A DNA stretch of 64,000 bases, taken from the NCBI GenBank assembly GCA_028752905.1, contig JAQNBH010000004.1, forward strand, positions 37,174,836-37,238,835, read 5' to 3'. This DNA is from Cladorhizidae sp. MBARI D1340-BT2 (lineage: Eukaryota; Porifera; Demospongiae; Poecilosclerida; Cladorhizidae). This document shows, in pieces, positions 1-11,396 of this stretch. Position 1 is the stretch's first letter. Every line of letters starts with the position of its first letter. The translations under genes and the position numbers were made by a program. The notes beneath the pieces are model-generated. The model was not told the DNA's origin, ran no database searches, and was given only the letters and a program-made list of their open reading frames with translations.

Positions 1-3000
1 TTGATGTAGATCATTAGGCATGTGACAGGTGCTGGACATGGCTGAGGTGCTGCAACTATCTAGCTTAGTGATATTATACAGCTGGCAACTATGGCGATGA
101 GTAACTACCAAATTTTTCATCAGAGCTACTCTATTTCTCTCTTTATATAATTATGTAGTCCAGACATTAGTTATCAGCCGTGTCACATTTTAATCTCATT
201 AATAAATCATGAAATAATAATTTTTTTTAACCTCGTGGTTATGACTGTAGAGCACCATGGATTCTGCACATTTCTACTGCAGGAACTTCATTTAAAAAAA
301 ATAGATCTCTCTGTTGTGTGCTCCCTTGTCATACTGAAATGTTGCATAGGTACAATGTTGAAACCTCAAAATCTGAGTTCCTGAACGGGCTGAGTTTTTG
401 CTCTGATTCGAATGTGTTGAACAGTTGGAATTATGAGCGTGGTAAGAGGAAGCCATGCTCTCTAGAATAATATCGTTCATTAGGTACTAACAAGTGTGTG
501 CATAGCCACTGAATATGTCAATGGTTTGCACAGAAGAAAATTAATTTTCATGAGGCCACTGCTGGCTAAGTGCTGCTTCTATGTGTTAAGAAATATTCTG
601 GCTGAGTTTGTAGTTAGGCAATATATTAAATCTGTCACCTAATGCAAATTAGCAATGCACATGCAAGTGACAGATGTGTTGTGGGTGGTAATAATGGCAT
701 AGATACCACTTTTATGCTCCCTCCAACCCCATGAAGTTACACTGTGCTCTGCATGTGGAAATTAGGCTTCATTTATTATTCTTGTCCATTTGTGGAGCCT
801 GCCTTATCTGGGAAGCTTGGGACTGGGGGAGGAGGGTGGGTCATTTAAGCTCAGAAATAGCTTGTACCTTAGAAATTTGCAGCACACACTGCTGCAGCTT
901 TAATCTTCACAATCAAACATACATTTTATAGATAGTTTTAAAAATAAATTTTCTACAAGTTGGAGTAGAAATAATTTTGAACTAATTGATTTTGGTATGC
1001 TGAAGATGTGCATTATATAGTAGTGAAGTTGTGTTATTCTGAAATGCGATTGTGAATTTTCCACCTGAACTGCAAGAAGAGACGAGTCGTATTTTCCCCC
1101 TTAACTTCCAACATAGTTGCTGAAGAATTTTTTGTCCAGCTGGTAAAATAATTTGTTGTAATTTGTAATTATAGGCATTTATGGTACAGGTAGAATATTC
1201 TGCTAATTGTAATGCTGAGATTTCACCAATCAACAGCCAGTAAGTGTCAATATTTCTTTGTTGTCTAATGTTTTTCGGATGACAGATATAAATTAATTAC
1301 AAAATACAATTAGAGGGCGTGGATCTTCAATCTTGAACATGCGGAAATTTCTTGTCTTGTACTGATCAATGGACAGTCACAAGGAAATACTGATAGACCA
1401 CCCACCACACATTTAGTTGTTGTATGTGAGTTGCCTAATTGTGAAATAAGATTTTTAAGAGGAATGGGGGAGGGGTAATGAGGAAGGGTGAAAAAATGGG
1501 CCACGTCTAAATGACCAATAATTTATGCCTGTCACATTACTGTCACAACATGAGCATTGTGTTTACATGCACTAATACAATCATGAAGCATGAGTAGTGG
1601 CTGGGTGGCTAAGTACTGCATCAGTGCCATGTTAAATAGTAGAGATATCCAGACTAATAATTCTCTCAGGCCTTTATTTCTGTCTGTCCTTCTTTCTGTG
1701 TCCTCAATCAGTGCTCACACATATGGCCCAGGGAGTGTTTGACCAGTGTTAACTTGATGAGAGAGAGGCCATAATAGGGTTTTCAGCCTGTAGGCCATGG
1801 CTCCTGCCATGCTATGCCACCAAAGCCCATAATAGCCAAACTAGGACAGAAGGAGGGTTGACACTGCAATATTGCTCTTTACCCTTTCTGCCTGTCAGTG
1901 TATTTTTGTCCTCAATAGGCACGCATATATATGACCCAGGATGTTTGTGAGGGTGGGGATAGGGTATTGCCTGCAGCTGTCTTATATGTGATTAGCATAT
2001 TGAGTAGCCAATAAGTGGCCCAAAAGGCTGCTTTTGCACCTTGTATATTATATTTTCTATGGAATAATATGCACTGCATGAACCTCAAATATCTGGATCT
2101 TCGCTACTAAGGTTTTAAATGCAGGTAACCAAAACTGTGCTGGATCTTTACACGTGCTAGACATGAACACTAATAGCCACCACAGAATAGTAAGGGAGGA
2201 GTGGGTCTGTCCTTGTCCTGGCTAGTTGGGGGCTGTTGAATACTCTAGCTGAGGAGGGATACCCATGATGACACTTGTAGTTGCTGCCCATTACAAGCAT
2301 ATTATTATTATTGATGTGCTCTGTACTAGCATCAATGCCAACTCTATGCTATTGCACATATTAGCAAGTCTCTATCAGCAAACAAGTTGTCATAAGCTGT
2401 TTAGTTCTCTCTTATCAGATGTTCCACTTGATGAGGCACATTTTGTTTGCTAAGTGAAGATATATAGGTCAGTTTCTGCTTAACCAAGTATTATATATTA
2501 GATGGATATCAAGATTGATGAATCTTTGGTATTTAGAAAACTGAAAACTGAAAGTCCTGGGTTATGACAACACTAGCGTAGCAAGCATGCCACAAAGGGC
2601 CTGAGGGTTTCAAAATACCATAGGTCCCATTGGTCGAGTATCTAATTTATTTCAAGCTAGCAACCACACAGACAACCAACCTGCAACAGTCAAGGAATGA
2701 GGGTGCCAGCAGAAGGTGGCATGCAATGGACTTCTCTACTTTTTAATTGATAGGAAACTTAGCTGACATACATGAAATATCCCTTGACCCCAGCCCCACA
2801 TTAGCTCTACTACACCACAAAATATGTAACAACCACTTCAGAATCAGTGTGAATTTTCTAACAACTGTACCAACAATGCATAAAACTTTAGCTGAAACTA
2901 CAAATTAAGAATTGCAATATACAAGTATAATAATAATAATAACTAAACCTAAACCCTAGGCGGATACTCTATTGTGCCCAGGAGGGTGGACTCTACATAT

Positions 3001-4989
3001 TGAGTCCTTCCAGTGAGGGCCTTTAAGTGAAATATGGAACCTATATAATATATAACTGACTAATGACACTCCATTCAGACTAGCTAGGTTCTAACAGGAA
3101 AAAAAGGGAGGGACACAAATTCTGTGAATTTCTTCTGTTTCTGAAGGAAAGCAGTGCCTGGGGCTACCTTTATATATCTATTGCTCTGATTTGTGAGTCT
3201 AAAGAAACCAAAAATACTTTGTACTGATCTTGCCTTTATGCCTTACAACTTCTCTCATGGGTTATTTGGTTTGAATAGGAAATAGTTACATGGTGTGAAA
3301 CTTGTTTAGTTTCAAGATGCATTTACATCTGGTATAAATAATAAATATTTACAGTGCAGTTTCCTCTTGTGTGCTTTCAAGATATATTTCCATCCCAGCA
3401 TCTTCATAGTATAAACAAATAGTTGTGGTGCAACTTCCTTAGTTTCAAGATGAGTGCATTTAGCAACAGTCAGCAAGAAAATTGCCACGCAATACTGAGC
3501 TGCCACATCTGCAGACATGATCAATTTCTTTTGGGTATGGAATATTGAGGGTATGGACTGGGTTAGCTAGATGGGATAATAAAACAGTTCAACTGAAGAA
3601 CCTGGAGGGTATCGTGATATATCCATAATTTTTCCAGTTTCCAGCCAGTGGCTCATATCCAGAGGTGGGCGGGGGTAGATGAGCTGCTTTCAGCTCCCTC
3701 ACTTTTCGAAGTAGGAAATTGGAGATTGCTGTGGTCATTGACAATTTGTATAGCTGTATTGTGGTTTATACCTTACATAACAATTGACACACATTAGTAT
3801 ATACTCATGTGTATGATAGCCAGAATCAGATAACAAAAATAGTGACAGACTCAGGTATCTGGTATCCCTACTGAGCTTTTTGTCAGCTCCAAAGCAAGCA
3901 AGAAGAACTGAATCAAGTCACAAAGGAGAGTGAGACTCTTAGACTCTGTTCTAGTAATTGTGTCTGACACATCATTCGAAAGGATGCTATAAGCTTATCA
4001 GAAGGCCAGAATACTACACAAGAAGCATATAGGTGTTCAGTATAGTGTTTTATAAGTGAAGAGAAAGCCATTCAGCCTAGTAATAAGATGACATAGAAAT
4101 CATAGAGTGAGAGGGAAAAAAGCTTCTGTGAACATCTAGGTGTTTACTGTCGATATGCTGCCAGGCACAGATGCTTACATCAGTAAATCAGCAGAGAAAG
4201 TGTTCACTACAAATGTTGTGAAAAATACCAAGAGTTTAAATCTCATGAAGATTCACTTTCTCATAAAGAGGCAAAATGAAGTGTTTAGCTCAAGCAAGGC
4301 TGTCAGGGAAATACTCTCACCTGACAGTGGCAGAACCAGCAGGTGGTGTTGACAGCAGAACATCACTATCTGTGGGATTAACAAAGGGACATATACATGT
4401 GAAAGAACAAGCCACTCATGTGAACAAACAAGCCACAACCACACCACAGACAACAAACAAGAACACTGAGGAGCCTGTGACAATGGTTGACCCAAGTGAA
4501 GATGATTGGTCCAATCCACAGGTTGGCAAGGAGACCAGTGACCTCAAACTGAACTGATAGAAATAAATAAATAAAAGGAGACTATGGACAAGATAAAAAG
4601 CACTACTGCCTATGCCCAAAAGAACTGATACCTGATTATGTTGAACTTTAAGAACTGTTGTACTTTGATGGAGATTGTTGATAGTGTTGATTGACACTGT
4701 GTATGTGTGATTTTCTATCTGTATTTAATATATAACATACTTGTTTCAAGTGGATAGCCAGTATCTCGGGGAGAGATACTGAGTTGGGCTTGGGATAAGC
4801 ACATGGCTAGGAATAGGTCCCAGGCATCGGACAAAAGTGTGGATCTGACTGAACAGTTAAAGTGTCTGTTTCAGCAGAAGGACGACTTTCCGTCACAAAG
4901 GCCTATAATTGGGAGCCAGTGAAGTGAACAATTGAATGATCAGCTAGGATATAGCAAAATAAGTGAGTATAATTTCTGGCTCATCAAGT
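1..4989. repeat. Duplicated unit, copy A (right part)
   Basis: This non-coding tract is repeated almost collinearly at 11619-15646 (copy B) and 49127-54091 (copy C), and more weakly at 59292-61245 (copy D). The homology starts at base 1, so the unit continues to the left of the window. It ends near 4989, where copies A and C part after a shared tcatcaagt. I see no credible coding sequence here: the short ORFs are not conserved in frame between copies and carry small indels. A solo LTR (4301-4897) is inserted in this copy. In blocks B and C the tract lies to the right of a minus-strand fibrinogen-like gene, so a further copy of that gene is expected just outside the left edge. Confidence 0.9.
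4301..4897 (+). mobile_element. Solo LTR of gypsy-type element 1 family
   Basis: The 597-bp sequence begins TGTCAGGGAAATACTC and ends CCGTCACA. It is flanked by a perfect 5-bp duplication AAGGC (4296-4300 and 4898-4902). It matches the 5' LTR (15647-16258) and 3' LTR (20258-20824) of the element in block B, so the strand is taken from that element. Copy C has the uninterrupted site, with AAGGC once, near 53979. The internal region was presumably lost by LTR-LTR recombination. Confidence 0.92.
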
Positions 4990-7130
4990 AATAGGCCATA
5001 CTGAGTATGTTTGCAAGCAGGATATCAGTGAGCATCTTTTAGCATGCTCCATGTCGGTTGCATTTAGCTTCAGCTGGACGGGAAGTACTTCTGATGTGTC
5101 CTTGCAGTTGCATAGTTAACAGCTGATGCCTACCAGGTATCAGAGCAAGTCTGTCTGAAATAGGACAAACTTAAAGGGAGGAAGAGTGCTGAAAATTTAT
5201 ATTTTTTTCAAAAAAGTTTTTCTCCCCCCCCCCCCCCCCCCCCAAAGTGTTTATAATGTGTCTGCAGGTTCAATTTCAAGTTTCAGAGCAAGTGAATACT
5301 TCTATCAGAAAATATAGCAATTTTTATACAGTGCATTATTGTTCCCTTCATAATTTAATTGTTCTGTTTAGCCTTGATATAGGCTATCACTAAGTATGTA
5401 CAAACAATGACAATATACTAGAAAACAACATTATTAACTGATTATTAGAGCAAAATAATGAATTACAAAGAGTTTGTTTGGGGGTGACGATGGTGGGGGA
5501 GGTGCCAAAGACATATGACCCTGGGTGCCAAACATTAAGAATTTCCTCTTTTCCCACCATTTGCGCACATTTCCCATTACAATTCTGTCTACCCTATCTA
5601 ACACCTCTTCCTTCACCCCTGCTATATATATACTGATCTACACAACATTAGGCCTACTGTCCCTTCTTCATCTTCATTTCTCCATTCTATCATGCACTCT
5701 TCAGACGCTTCATGCCCTCAACCATATCCAATAATCTATCTCGATCACCAGAATGCATCTCGGTACTGGTCAAACCTCCTTCTCCATGTATATAGCCCAG
5801 CCTTCTGGGCATTTGATCAAAAGGTCCTGGTGATGATAGTTGAAGAATCATCCCACTTCTGACTCCATCTAGTAATTGGTCAGTTAGGTATATACTGTAT
5901 GTTCAGGAGCTCAAGGTTTGCACACACACCAAATCTTTGTTAGTTCACAAGACCATTTACAACCACAAAAATTTCCTGGAAACTATATACATAAACACTA
6001 AGTATGAATAAAGATAGATAGATACCATTATTTTTTATAGATGTAATTTTACTACTCAAACTCTCAAACTCTCCATATGTACTGCCATGTTTGTTTGGCA
6101 ATGTTTATTTTAATTTTCTGTCGTTCTGCTTTTACTAACAACCATGTCATTACTTATTGTTTCTGTATTCCTTTCGCATGTTATATTCTAGTCTATCAAC
6201 ACTCCGAATAACCTCTAGGAAATTGTATTTGATAGCTCTGAAATCATAATATTCAAATTCGTATTCAACTGGACATTCATTTTGGTATTGAATTCACTCT
6301 TGGTTCTTGTCAGACCATAGTTATTTAGTACAGCAAGACTGTGTCCAGTTACTCTCTGGAGAGTCAAACTTGTAAGAATTCCAGCGGAGACAAGCAGGCA
6401 CAATACCTTAGAGCATGACCATCCTGTTTCAGTAGTGCTACTGTGCTATCTTAGACTCTTAGCGAAGAATTTATTAGTTGAGCTAAAACTATTAGCTCCT
6501 CATACATCTATCTTTGCGAAAGATGCATCTCAACATTTCCTGATACTGCAGTGACTTGTGAGCATGTGTAGTTGCAGTGGTTATCTTTGTTCCAGGGTAA
6601 GTTGATGACTTGGAGATCGCAGATAATAACTGATCAATGCTGATGGGCTTGTTTTCTTGCAAGTATGCCCGATGTAGTTAAAGATGATCCTAATGCCATC
6701 CTGAAGGCTTTGCACAATGTAGTCAGCAAACTCCTCCATCTGGATGAGATTTCACATTATGTATCATGCCCAAGTCGCCAATTCTTCCTCCCATAGATAG
6801 TAGTGTGGATATTCTTGCTTCCAGCACTTAAAGATTAGGGATGTACGGGTAGAGGCCTATGAGTGGCACAGAGGATACCTACATCACTTAAACTTGGTTA
6901 CCCTGCCTTTATCCTGTGGTCTGCTTATTATAGTTTTGGCGTGTGCCCCTCTTTTCTCACCACTCCACCTCTATGTCCTCACATGTGATGTTATGGTAAT
7001 ATTAACCTGCATACATAACATTATCAGCTTGCATCCCACACATTAAATTTGACATCCTACATGCAAGGAAAATGATGTCAAATGATTTATTCAACCTCCT
7101 CTGGCTTTGGGTGCTAGGAGATTTAGAATA
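4990..7130. other. Unassigned non-coding stretch
   Basis: No ORF here resembles a known family. The stretch is AT-rich and contains a 20-base C homopolymer at 5224-5243. I see neither clear repeats of neighbouring units nor terminal inverted repeats. Confidence 0.5.
5224..5243 (+). repeat. Poly-C tract (20 C)
   Basis: An uninterrupted run of C follows a T-rich stretch. The true length is uncertain because homopolymers are prone to sequencing error. Confidence 0.9.
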
Positions 7131-7149
7131 TTGCACTTGGTGGTTGGTT

Positions 7150-7915
7150 GCCTCAATGGATCATTCTCCTGTGTTCTTTCTGCAGGGCACTGTGCCACGG
7201 GATACATTCTGGCACATGTCCAGCAGGAATGGTGGAATCAGCATCTGGAGTGGCAGCATCTCCCCTCATTCCTTTGATGGTAGACTTCCTCACAGTGATG
7301 GCGAAGCATGCACCATTCACCCCTTCCTGATCTGGTGTGAGAAGAGGCAACCACACCTACCTAGCCATCACTCTGTTAGGCTGCTGTTCTGAGTTGGCCT
7401 CCAATGCCCTTGCATACTTGCTTGTAGAGTGGGAGGCTGCCAGGTGGAGGTCACACTGCTTGGTACGTTGCCTTTACTCTGAAGCACAGGAAAAGAGGGA
7501 GGTAGTTATCCTTGACCAGATACGATTGTTGTTTGCTGCTATTTGTTGTTGCTTGGTAACGGTTGGCTGATACATACCGGACCCATGCCAAACAGGAGTA
7601 GTCTTCAGTAGCTCGAATTATGGCTACTATGTATGACATCATCTTGGGAAATGTATCTGGATGTTTTCCTAAAAACAAACCAATGTACACAGCAAAGCAC
7701 TGCAGTCAAGTGTTCAATTTTGTCACCAGATGCCTTCTGCGACTTGTCTGGTTCAGCGAGAGTCCTTCTTTCTCATCGGGTTTGAGAGACCAGAACTCGG
7801 CATGTAGTCCTGCCATCTTTACAAACTTACATGCTTGTATTTTTCAGCTAGCTTATTCTGGACTGTGGGAAGGACTTTTCCTATCTACACACCTTTTTGT
7901 GCATTTCTTCTGCCG
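7150..7915 (-). pseudogene. Gag-like / ORF1-like relic with cysteine-histidine fingers
   Basis: Read on the minus strand with several frame changes, this stretch gives a block with W-L-Q, a KHPDTFPKMMSY segment, and a DYSCLAWVRY segment (about 7690 down to 7570). It is followed (about 7340 down to 7190) by a finger-like run in which C, C, C, H and then C-x2-C residues recur in the pattern of the CCCH plus C-x2-C fingers seen at the end of gag-like ORFs of sponge and cnidarian retroelements. I recognise the arrangement from such ORFs but cannot say whether they belong to a gypsy or a tyrosine-recombinase (DIRS-like) element. No reverse transcriptase, recombinase or LTR was found next to it. 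Multiple stops and frame shifts mark it as dead. The plus-strand ORFs over the same bases are shadows. Confidence 0.45.
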
Positions 7916-8769
7916 TAGTCTCCCCACCAATTAGGAGAAGGCTGTCCCAGAGTTTTTCCACCCCTAAGGCCTGGTTACCTGTCTTCCGACATATCTCTCC
8001 TGTCTCTGTGGTTCAGGCCTGGGTGGGGCATTATTCCAAGACCTGGTGAACCAGACAGAAATTTATTGTTTCTAGCTGTTTCCAGCTGGCTGCTATGCCC
8101 CCTTGCTCATGTCCTATATATTATCCTTGACTCTTGTATACTATGGGTTGTGGTCCATCGTGGTCCCAGCTGATATTCCCCTGGCTCTGTATGCGGTAAC
8201 TATTTTGTAGTAACCAGCCTTGCACATGGGTTGCAAGCCCACAGCCAGACTAAATAATGCTATCGGCACTGATGGGTGAGGGACTAATACAACTCTTGTC
8301 TGCCCAGCAGCCATTTGGCTTCACTCTATTTATAGCATGCCCTAAGGCTAGAGTGATGTTGGCACCTTTTGACTCTGCCTGTCATCCGAGCATGGAGAAA
8401 GTATATTTACCCGAGATAGAGCCAGGCTCTTCTCCTAAGGTACCTGTGCCAGTTTTGCTAGCTCCTCCAACCTGTCCGTTATTCTACTCTGCCTTGAGGA
8501 CCTCTCTGACGACTCTGAACCATCTGACAAAGCTCTACCACCTCAATCATGGATTCTGTAATGTTCCTACCTTTTTCTCCTGCTTCCATAGTTTATTCTT
8601 CCTAGTGATATCTCTCTGGCTCCTGAGTTTTTCTCCACTGATCAAAGTGTAACTCAAACGCTGAATATTGTCTCAGTGCATATGCATTAAGCCCCTAGTG
8701 CATGTGATAAGTATCTCCCACTGCTGCCCTGCCTATCAATAATCTAGGTTAAATGTTTCATCAAACTCT
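7916..8769. other. Unassigned stretch with a 131-codon ORF
   Basis: A plus-strand ORF at 8257-8652 is the longest reading frame. Its product is rich in S, L, P and F and shows no domain I recognise. The opposite strand gives charged, E/R/Q-rich fragments that could be an upstream part of the gag-like relic at 7150-7915. I do not call a gene. Confidence 0.35.
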
Positions 8770-8845
8770 CATTCAGTATTTATAGGATGGTTACTATCTG
8801 ACAATTAACATTATTATGATCAATAAAGAGGATACACATTATATG

Positions 8846-8851
8846 TTTAAT
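8846..8851 (-). promoter_or_regulatory. Candidate poly(A) signal of fibrinogen-like gene 1
   Basis: On the minus strand this reads ATTAAA, about 40 bases after the stop codon at 8892. The paralogue has AATAAA at the matching distance (46385-46380), so the copy 1 signal is the weaker variant. Confidence 0.4.
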
Positions 8852-8891
8852 CAAAATTGGTAAATACTAAATCAGGAATGACAGGCACTCA

Positions 8892-10169
8892 CTACTGAAC
8901 ATAAATCTCTACCATTTCAATGGCAATGTCCTCATTAGCTCTCTCCTGATCACGACACACCCTCATCTCTATATCATCAGTGGTGGGCTGTGGCAGCTGC
9001 TTGTAGAACCATGGAGGAGTGTTAAAGGAGCAGCATGTGCTCTGAGGCCCACAACCAGCTCCATCCCATAGAGGGTCATCAGCATAAAGTTTTAACCGGA
9101 CAGTACCAGCTGCAACAGCTGTGTCACAGAAATAATCTTCCCCCACAAATAATGGAATAGATCTGACCATTCCAGATAGAGCAGTGTTGATGCAGGCACA
9201 TTTGAGTCGAGGACAGAAGACAGTTTCATCATAAGTACTAGCAAATGTCCAGATGTGCTGTCTTGGGGTACTAGCATGAGTGAGACTTACGCCATCCACA
9301 TAATTGCTATCTATTTTAGTTTCATGACTACTGTTAGTTCGAAAAGCATCTGGAGTTCCCACCTGGTAGGCTCTGATTCTGCCACACACTTTGGAGTATC
9401 CAACACCACCAACAGGGAATATATCGGAAGAACAAAGTGATGAACCAGTGGTCCTTATTCTGCATGTATGGCGTGTGCTTGTCCAGAGTTGGAGACTATT
9501 AGGGCACTGGGTAGTGTGATCTGTCATGTCCAGTTCAGCCACTCTCATCCACCCTCCAGTTATATTACCACATGTCCTGGTCATATCACAGAAGACATGG
9601 ACAAGAGAATCACTGGAGGACCTCACACGATAGTATCCTGAGGGGGAAGAGGGAGAAAACTGCTGAATAGCAGCACAAGAAGATGCACGTCCAAACAATA
9701 TATTGTCAATAGCTGCTGCTTGAGTTTGGGTGCTATTTTCAGTAGCATTAAGTTTTATTCCAATGCTATTCAATCGTGTGTCAATATTACTCTGTAGTTC
9801 TTGAACACTGGCAGCTAGCCTGGTGATGTTGACTGTATTGTCTGGGGTTGTCTCTTTGCTAGGTGAGGTGGACTTGAGTAGAGCTACTTCAGAATGAAGT
9901 TTAGAAATCTGCACAAATGAAATGACTAGAGCTGTACCTACTGCAATAAATACCAAAGCAACTAGGCAGATGAGCAGAACTCCAAATTTTGTGGCAATTG
10001 GAAGGTCTTCTTTTTGCAAATTTTCAGCATTATTATCAACATCAGTCAAGGGTGGAACAGAAGTAGCAGTTGTGTTGCTGACTACTGCATATATAGGAGT
10101 AGCAGAATAGCAAACATTGTCCTGCTCATCAAAAGTGAGATCACATTCTTTAGCTTTATCCACACTCAT
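8892..10169 (-). CDS. Type II membrane protein with fibrinogen-related ectodomain, copy 1
   Basis: The protein has 425 residues. A cytoplasmic N-terminus (1-61) ends before one hydrophobic segment (about 62-86). A heptad-like, N-glycosylation-site-bearing stalk (about 87-160; NIT 114, NAT 141, NST 145) follows, then a cysteine-rich ectodomain from about 164. That domain opens like a fibrinogen-related domain (SGYY, VFCDM, GGWMRV) and closes with DDPLWDGAGC, PPWFY and VEIYVQ blocks that I know from many sponge and cnidarian surface proteins. No signal peptide is seen, which fits type II topology. The frame is open upstream to 10367, but I place the start at 10169 because the paralogue has a TAA nine codons upstream of the equivalent ATG and both keep A at -3. 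A YAVV (YxxV) motif sits at residues 27-30 of the tail. A minus-strand TATA-like sequence, conserved in copy 2, lies near 10454-10447. Ligand and function are unknown; a recognition or adhesion receptor is an inference. Confidence 0.85.
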   Translation of the reverse strand: MSVDKAKECDLTFDEQDNVCYSATPIYAVVSNTTATSVPPLTDVDNNAENLQKEDLPIATKFGVLLICLVALVFIAVGTALVISFVQISKLHSEVALLKSTSPSKETTPDNTVNITRLAASVQELQSNIDTRLNSIGIKLNATENSTQTQAAAIDNILFGRASSCAAIQQFSPSSPSGYYRVRSSSDSLVHVFCDMTRTCGNITGGWMRVAELDMTDHTTQCPNSLQLWTSTRHTCRIRTTGSSLCSSDIFPVGGVGYSKVCGRIRAYQVGTPDAFRTNSSHETKIDSNYVDGVSLTHASTPRQHIWTFASTYDETVFCPRLKCACINTALSGMVRSIPLFVGEDYFCDTAVAAGTVRLKLYADDPLWDGAGCGPQSTCCSFNTPPWFYKQLPQPTTDDIEMRVCRDQERANEDIAIEMVEIYVQ

Positions 10170-11149
10170 CTTTAAAATATTACTTGATAAATACAAGAAT
10201 ATCTTAATTATATACACCCAAACTGACATTTCAGAATGGTTTCCTGGAGAACTAATCAATAACCAAATATGGGCACAACACTGTGGTAGGAAGTTAGTAG
10301 AGCAGCCATAGCCCATTTTAAAGGTCAAGGTGCACAAGTGCAATAAGGACAAATTTAGATGTCCCATAAATCAGATGTGAGAAATGCCTAGTACATAGAG
10401 TGGGTTGGAACTTTTTAGCATGTTACATGTTCGACTATGCATAATAATTATATAGTATTTTCTTGTCGACCTGCCATTTTTTCTTTTAGGTGGAGAGTCA
10501 TCATGTTTAGGCCCAAAATGGTTTTGAGGGAGGGACCAATTTTGTCACAGATATATGCTTAGAAGTAGGCACGTCCCTCCACCACTTGTTTGCTGAGATA
10601 TATACATGTAGGACCTCCCCAGCACTTCCTCTTGCCCCTCCCTAACTTGCTGGTGAGAGGTATGTATACCCTTCACAAGATACATCACTAGTTCATAAAC
10701 ACCCGAATTCTGTTACTGGGTGAAATACCTAACAAAGTGATCTCCTACAACTTTACACTCCACTACATAGAAACTGGAAACCCATTCTCAATGAGGAATA
10801 CTGCATTGATGCCACTTCTCAACTGTACCATGGAGCCAACAATCTATACCAAGTCTGTGGTCAAGGGGTCACATCCACAAGTCTTCCATTGAGAATGGGT
10901 ATGGTAATGTCTCGTCGTAAAAGCATGCAGCCATACCTTTTCTAAATATGCGTTTGACCATCAGGAACTCATCCTACCCTCCAAGACAACCAAATGATGT
11001 ACTAGTCGCAAATTTAACATACCCAAAAGACAAATGACATCATCATTTTAAACAATCACAAGAAGTGAATGCACCTCCCATGCTTAATATGATACCCAAT
11101 ATCAAAACTCTTTGGATATTGACCTGATCATCTAGTTCATCAGTTGTAC
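10170..11149. other. Upstream region of fibrinogen-like gene 1
   Basis: This region is collinear with 47712-48682 upstream of gene 2 and holds no conserved reading frame. A TATA-like minus-strand sequence near 10454-10447 is shared by both copies, about 280 bases from the ATG. It would serve as the promoter region if the gene is single-exon. Confidence 0.45.
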
Positions 11150-11396
11150 TCTATTCTAAATATGGAGCTACAGTTGCTGTAAGTTTCTAAGCCAACACAT
11201 TTGTTGCTGATGACCCTCTGTGGGATGGAGTTGGTGTGGGCCTCAGAACACATACTGCTCCTTTAACACTCCTCTATGGTCTTATGAGCAGCTGCCACTT
11301 CTCACCATTATGTATTTAGAGATGAGAGTATGTCGTAATGAGGGCAGAAGTAATGATGACTTCATTATTGAAGTTGTAATGATATATATTCATTAG
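11150..11396 (+). pseudogene. C-terminal relic of a fibrinogen-like gene
   Basis: On the plus strand, with frame changes, the end of the ectodomain can be read: an ADDPLWDG block (about 11210), a stretch matching PPWFYEQLP, then MRVC and a terminal tag ending at 11396. The rest of the gene is not recognisable. The relic is head-to-head with the intact minus-strand gene (8892-10169). An equivalent relic lies at 48683-48902, so it predates the duplication of the unit. Stops and indels show it is dead. Confidence 0.75.

Noticed and set aside
4140..4697. ORFs of about 70 to 93 codons over the solo LTR in copy A and its matches in copy B
   Set aside because: The sequence is LTR, frames differ between copies and are open on both strands.
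7072..7392. Plus-strand ORF of 106 codons
   Set aside because: The minus strand over the same bases carries the cysteine-histidine finger pattern of a gag-like relic; the plus frame has no motif.
10170..10367. N-terminal extension of 66 codons on fibrinogen-like gene 1
   Set aside because: The paralogue has a stop in this segment and the region is otherwise non-coding, so the ATG at 10169 is preferred.
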